64,000 bases of DNA from Pseudomonadota bacterium (lineage in GTDB: Bacteria; Desulfobacterota; Desulfobulbia; Desulfobulbales; Desulfocapsaceae): assembly GCA_023412495.1 (NCBI GenBank), contig JAEYNP010000097.1:1-64000 (forward strand), written 5' to 3'. The notes below the pieces were generated by a model. It worked only from the letters and a program-made list of their open reading frames with translations. It searched no databases and had not been told where the DNA came from. Each line of letters starts with the position of its first letter. The first letter of the stretch is position 1. This document shows, piece after piece, positions 60,334-64,000 of this stretch. A program made the position numbers and the translations under genes.

Positions 60334-61101
60334 CTACGCCAGCACGGCGGTTTTTTCTTTCAGGATGGCGATCAGCTGGTCGGCGATGGAATCCACCTCG
60401 CCCTCCAGGAACACTCCCCCGCCCTTTTTCGCCGGAAAGTCGATGGCGACCGGCTCGAGCAGGCCGACGGCCTTGTGCAGGCCCGCGACGGGAACGGAGA
60501 CAAGCTCCTTCTTCTTGGCCTTCATGATATTCGGCAGGGTCGGGTAACGCGGGGTGTTGAGGCCGAGCTGGCAAGTGACCAGCGCCGGCAACTGAACTTC
60601 GACCATCGCCTTGACCCCGCCCTCCAGCTCCCGCTTGACCGTCGCGCGGCCAGCAGCGAAGGCGAAGCCGACGATGGTGGTCACCGCCGTCATACTGAGC
60701 AGTTCCGCGACCATGACTCCCACCTGGGCACTGCCGCGGTCCTGGGACTGCATGCCGGTGAAGATCAGGTCGAAGTTCTTATCCCGGGCAAATTCGGCGA
60801 TGACCCCTGCGATCTCGTACGGGTCCTTCAAATGACTCCCGTCGTCTGAGATATGAACGCCACGGTCGCAGCCCATGGCCAGGGCCTTCTTCATGGTCTC
60901 CTTGGCCCGCTCCGGACCGATGGAGAGCACGGTCAGGTCGGCGCCGGTCTGCTCCTTGAGCTGGACGGCCTGCTCGACCGCGTACTCGTCATACTCGTTC
61001 ATCCGCCAGGCAAGGCCCTCGCGGTCGTACCAGCCGTCCGCGCCGATCCTGAATTTCGATTCCATGTCCGGAATCTGTTTTATGCATACCAGAAGTTTCA
61101 T
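60334..61101 (-). CDS. etfB: electron transfer flavoprotein, beta subunit
   Basis: A 255-residue ETF beta subunit starting MKLLVCIKQIPDME, with NEYDEYAVEQAVQLKE, VLSIGPERAKETMKKALAMG and the beta signature TRYP-like region CQLGLNTPRYPTLPNIMKAKKK. ggaggaa precedes the ATG. It pairs with EtfA, located 10 bases downstream. Composition and length are those of acyl-CoA-linked ETFs rather than the bifurcating FixAB type, but this is a judgement by eye. Confidence 0.95.
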   Translation of the reverse strand: MKLLVCIKQIPDMESKFRIGADGWYDREGLAWRMNEYDEYAVEQAVQLKEQTGADLTVLSIGPERAKETMKKALAMGCDRGVHISDDGSHLKDPYEIAGVIAEFARDKNFDLIFTGMQSQDRGSAQVGVMVAELLSMTAVTTIVGFAFAAGRATVKRELEGGVKAMVEVQLPALVTCQLGLNTPRYPTLPNIMKAKKKELVSVPVAGLHKAVGLLEPVAIDFPAKKGGGVFLEGEVDSIADQLIAILKEKTAVLA

Positions 61102-61131
61102 CTTCTTCCTCCATCTTGCTGTTTGGGGAAA

Positions 61132-63114
61132 TCAGGCCTGGATCCGCTCCGCCAGCACCTCGGCGATATCCCGCGGCTTCAGGCTGTCTTCGATGTTCGC
61201 GCCCTTGACCCCGTCCTCGAACATGGTCAGGCAGAAGGGGCAGTTGGCAAGCAGGAGGCCGGCCCCTGTTGCGGCGGCCATCTCCACCCGCCTGATGTTG
61301 ATCCGGCTGCCGAGCTTCTCCTCTGCGAGAATCCGGCCGCCGCCGGCGCTGCAGCAGAAAGACTCCTCGCGATTTCTCGCCATCTCGGCGACCTCCCCGC
61401 CAGCCAGCTCGATGAGCCTGCGGGGCGATTCGTAGATGCCGTTATGGCGGCCGAGATAGCAGGAATCGTGGTAGGTGCAGGTAAAGTCCTCGCCGTCCAC
61501 CATGAGCCTGCCCTTGGCGATGAGTTCCGCCAGGAAATCAGGATGAGACTGCACCTCACAGTCGAGACCGAGGTCGCGGTAATCCTTGTTGAGCGTATTG
61601 AAGCAGTGCGGGCAGGTGGTGACGATCTTTTTCACCCCGTAGCCCTGGATGGTGGCGATGTTTTCCGCGGCGAGCGTCTGGTACAGGTACTCGTTGCCCA
61701 TCTTCCGGGCCGGCTCGCCGCAGCATTTTTCCTCCTTGCCAAGGATCGCCACGCGCAGGCCCGCTGCCTGGGAGAGTTTGACAAAGCTCCTGGCCACGGC
61801 GACATTGCGCTTGTCGAAACTCCCGTAGCAGCCAGGGAAGTAGAGGATGTCGAACTCGCCCTCCGCCGGATTCACGAGTCCCAGGCCCTCGGCCCAGTCG
61901 CCGCGCGCCGCGTAACCCATGCCCAGGGGATTGCCGTTGACCTCCAGCTGCTCCATGGCGGCCGTCACCTCCTCGCCCGGGAACTCGCCCTCCATGAGCA
62001 CCAGGTTGCGGCGCATCTCCACGATTTTGGCCACATGTTCGACGCCCGCCGGACAGATCTCCTGGCAGGCCCGGCAGGTGGTGCAGGACCAGATGGCGTC
62101 CCTGCCAACCGCTTCGATGAGATTTGCCTCCGGGTTGCCCGCGGCCACCTCGCCGATCCGCTTCACCAGCTGCATGGGCGACAGCGGCTTGTCCGTCGCA
62201 TGGGCCGGGCAACGGTCCTGGCAGCGCTTGCAGGAAGTGCAGGCATCGGTGTCGAAAAGATCCTTCCAGGTGAGATCGGCGATCTTGGCCGCGCCGAAGC
62301 TCTCCGCGGCCTCGTTTTCCAGGTCGAGGGTCGTGAGTTTCCCCACCGGCCCCCGGTCGGAAAAGAAGGCGGAGACTCCGGTGGTGACGATATGACGAAG
62401 CTTGGTATAGGGAATGAGGCCGATGAACATCAGAGCGAGCAGGAGATGGAACCACCACAGTCCTTTATGCAGATCGAGCAGCAACTCGGGCGAGCTTTCC
62501 GCCATCATCTTCGCCGCCGCAAGTCCCACCGGCGACCAGAGGGCATGCGGGTTGTCCAGTTCCGTCACCGCCATCCTCGCTCCCTCGATGAGGAAGCCGG
62601 TTATGAGGATGGCGAAAAGCAGACCGTGCATGGTCACGTCGTCCGCCTTGGTTTCGAGGCCCGGAGGGCGAACGACCCAACGCCGGACGAAGAGTCCGGC
62701 CAGCATCACGATGGCCGCCAGGCCCGCGAGATCCATGGTCAGGCTGAAGATCTTGTAAAAGGTTCCCTTCAAAAAGACGCAATCGAACAGGAGGTCGGTG
62801 AAATCCGCCTGGACGACGATCAGTCCGGTGCCAATGAAGAGCAAAAGGAAGCCCCAGAAGAAAACGGCGTGGGCGAGTCCCGGCCCGGTTACCCTCAGTA
62901 CCCTGGTCTGGAGGAGCATGGCGCGCAGCATGTCGCCCAGCCGGGACAGCGGTTTATCCATCCGCTCGACCGGCCGGCCCAGCCGATAGATCTTCACACG
63001 TCGGAGAAAGCCATAGACCAGCACCGCCAGGGCCATGGCGGTGAAAAGGTACATCGGCGCCAGCGTCGCCGCGCCGTGTCCGACGTTCCAGTAGATTTCA
63101 CGGGTAAATTCCAT
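61132..63114 (-). CDS. membrane Etf:menaquinone oxidoreductase-type Fe-S protein (EMO/EtfD-like)
   Basis: A 660-residue protein. The N-terminal 230 residues form a NarI/HdrE-like cytochrome b domain with about five membrane helices. A ferredoxin domain has CTSCKRCQDRCP and CTTCRACQEICP. Two CCG domains follow (KCCGEPARKMG and CPHC; FCCSAGGGR and CPFC), which ligate a noncubane cluster in heterodisulfide reductase relatives. This is the architecture of Etf:(methyl)menaquinone oxidoreductases known from fatty- and aromatic-acid-degrading anaerobes. ATG 63114 follows ggagag, preferred over 63126, which lacks a ribosome site. It lies in one group with etfB and etfA. Confidence 0.9.
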   Translation of the reverse strand: MEFTREIYWNVGHGAATLAPMYLFTAMALAVLVYGFLRRVKIYRLGRPVERMDKPLSRLGDMLRAMLLQTRVLRVTGPGLAHAVFFWGFLLLFIGTGLIVVQADFTDLLFDCVFLKGTFYKIFSLTMDLAGLAAIVMLAGLFVRRWVVRPPGLETKADDVTMHGLLFAILITGFLIEGARMAVTELDNPHALWSPVGLAAAKMMAESSPELLLDLHKGLWWFHLLLALMFIGLIPYTKLRHIVTTGVSAFFSDRGPVGKLTTLDLENEAAESFGAAKIADLTWKDLFDTDACTSCKRCQDRCPAHATDKPLSPMQLVKRIGEVAAGNPEANLIEAVGRDAIWSCTTCRACQEICPAGVEHVAKIVEMRRNLVLMEGEFPGEEVTAAMEQLEVNGNPLGMGYAARGDWAEGLGLVNPAEGEFDILYFPGCYGSFDKRNVAVARSFVKLSQAAGLRVAILGKEEKCCGEPARKMGNEYLYQTLAAENIATIQGYGVKKIVTTCPHCFNTLNKDYRDLGLDCEVQSHPDFLAELIAKGRLMVDGEDFTCTYHDSCYLGRHNGIYESPRRLIELAGGEVAEMARNREESFCCSAGGGRILAEEKLGSRINIRRVEMAAATGAGLLLANCPFCLTMFEDGVKGANIEDSLKPRDIAEVLAERIQA

Positions 63115-63139
63115 CGCGCTCTCCATTTTTTTTAGTGAG

Positions 63140-63233
63140 GTGGGGTCAAATCTTTAACCTTGACATTTTTCCCTAGTTTCTTTGGAAATCAATGGATTGT
63201 GAGAAAATGTCAAAGTTAAAGATTTGACCCCAC
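63140..63233. repeat. palindromic repeat family, copy 4
   Basis: Begins gtggggtcaaatctttaacc and ends with the inverted arm gttaaagatttgaccccac, with one mismatch in the inner arm. It separates acyl-CoA dehydrogenase from the EMO gene. It is 53 kb from the other three copies but nearly identical in its outer arms. Confidence 0.83.
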
Positions 63234-63289
63234 GACAACAGCGAAAAACGGCGGGGGAGGCCCCCCAATTCACATACCTCCCCCCACCG

Positions 63290-63315
63290 AAAAAGAGGCG
63301 GGAGTGTCCTCTTTT

Positions 63316-63317
<2 letters not shown>
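63290..63317 (-). terminator. intrinsic terminator at the acyl-CoA dehydrogenase stop
   Basis: Stem aaaaagagg / cctcttttt with a nine-base loop; on the minus strand the stem is followed by TTTTT, and the acyl-CoA dehydrogenase stop codon lies within its edge. The EMO-etfBA genes would need their own promoter or partial readthrough. Confidence 0.7.

Positions 63318-64000
<683 letters not shown>

Overview
The window is a high-GC chromosomal segment from what looks like an anaerobic or microaerobic Desulfobacterota bacterium of the Desulfuromonadia/Geobacter type. This is an inference from gene content: a four-gene pyruvate/2-oxoacid:ferredoxin oxidoreductase, an acyl-CoA dehydrogenase with EtfAB and a membrane Etf:menaquinone oxidoreductase-type Fe-S protein, a PocR-domain histidine kinase, and many large hybrid kinases. 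No rRNA, tRNA or CRISPR array was seen.

Layout. 0-2.3 kb: the end of an IS630-type transposase, then a PocR sensor kinase bracketed by two related MITE-like inverted repeats. 2.3-9.9 kb: the porCDAB operon (minus strand), a branched-chain aminotransferase, and an acyl-CoA ligase flanked by two paralogous HTH-cupin regulators, with three copies of a palindromic repeat between them. 9.9-13.7 kb: an AT-rich scrap region with a multiply frameshifted metallo-hydrolase, a truncated maltose acetyltransferase, a guanidine-II riboswitch driving an intact sugE/gdx, a decayed IS21 element and the 3' end of a multicopper oxidase. 13.8-21 kb: prephenate dehydratase, two unknown proteins, a chemotaxis receptor and a SulP transporter. 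21.2-28.8 kb: two very large signalling kinases in tandem. 29-32 kb: groESL and a Cys-rich copper-storage-type protein.

32.3-43.4 kb is the most unusual part. A tightly packed minus-strand operon encodes a FAD/Fe-S oxidoreductase fused in frame to a short-chain dehydrogenase, a sensory-rhodopsin-transducer (ASRT) domain protein, a TPP-dependent enzyme and an enolase-superfamily enzyme. It is headed by small membrane proteins and lies divergent to a GH15 glucoamylase/trehalase-type enzyme. It reads like a carbohydrate or sugar-acid oxidation unit that I cannot match to a named pathway.

43.4-49.7 kb: one operon for a complete aerobic chain (CoxB with a haem c domain, a CoxA-CoxC fusion, a small membrane protein, a Rieske protein, a cytochrome b6-c fusion and a monohaem cytochrome c). 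The Rieske protein lacks the box I histidine and the oxidase lacks the K-channel lysine. 50-56 kb: DUF1622, a YkgJ cysteine-cluster protein and an Mla-type lipid ABC transporter operon. 56-59 kb: rubredoxin, DUF1059, and a FIST sensor translationally coupled to a diguanylate cyclase. 59-64 kb: etfA, etfB, the Etf:menaquinone oxidoreductase and an acyl-CoA dehydrogenase running off the edge. Functionally, Por, the acyl-CoA ligase, the acyl-CoA dehydrogenase and Etf/EMO suggest fatty, aromatic or branched-chain acid oxidation, with electrons reaching menaquinone and, when oxygen is present, the bc-oxidase chain.
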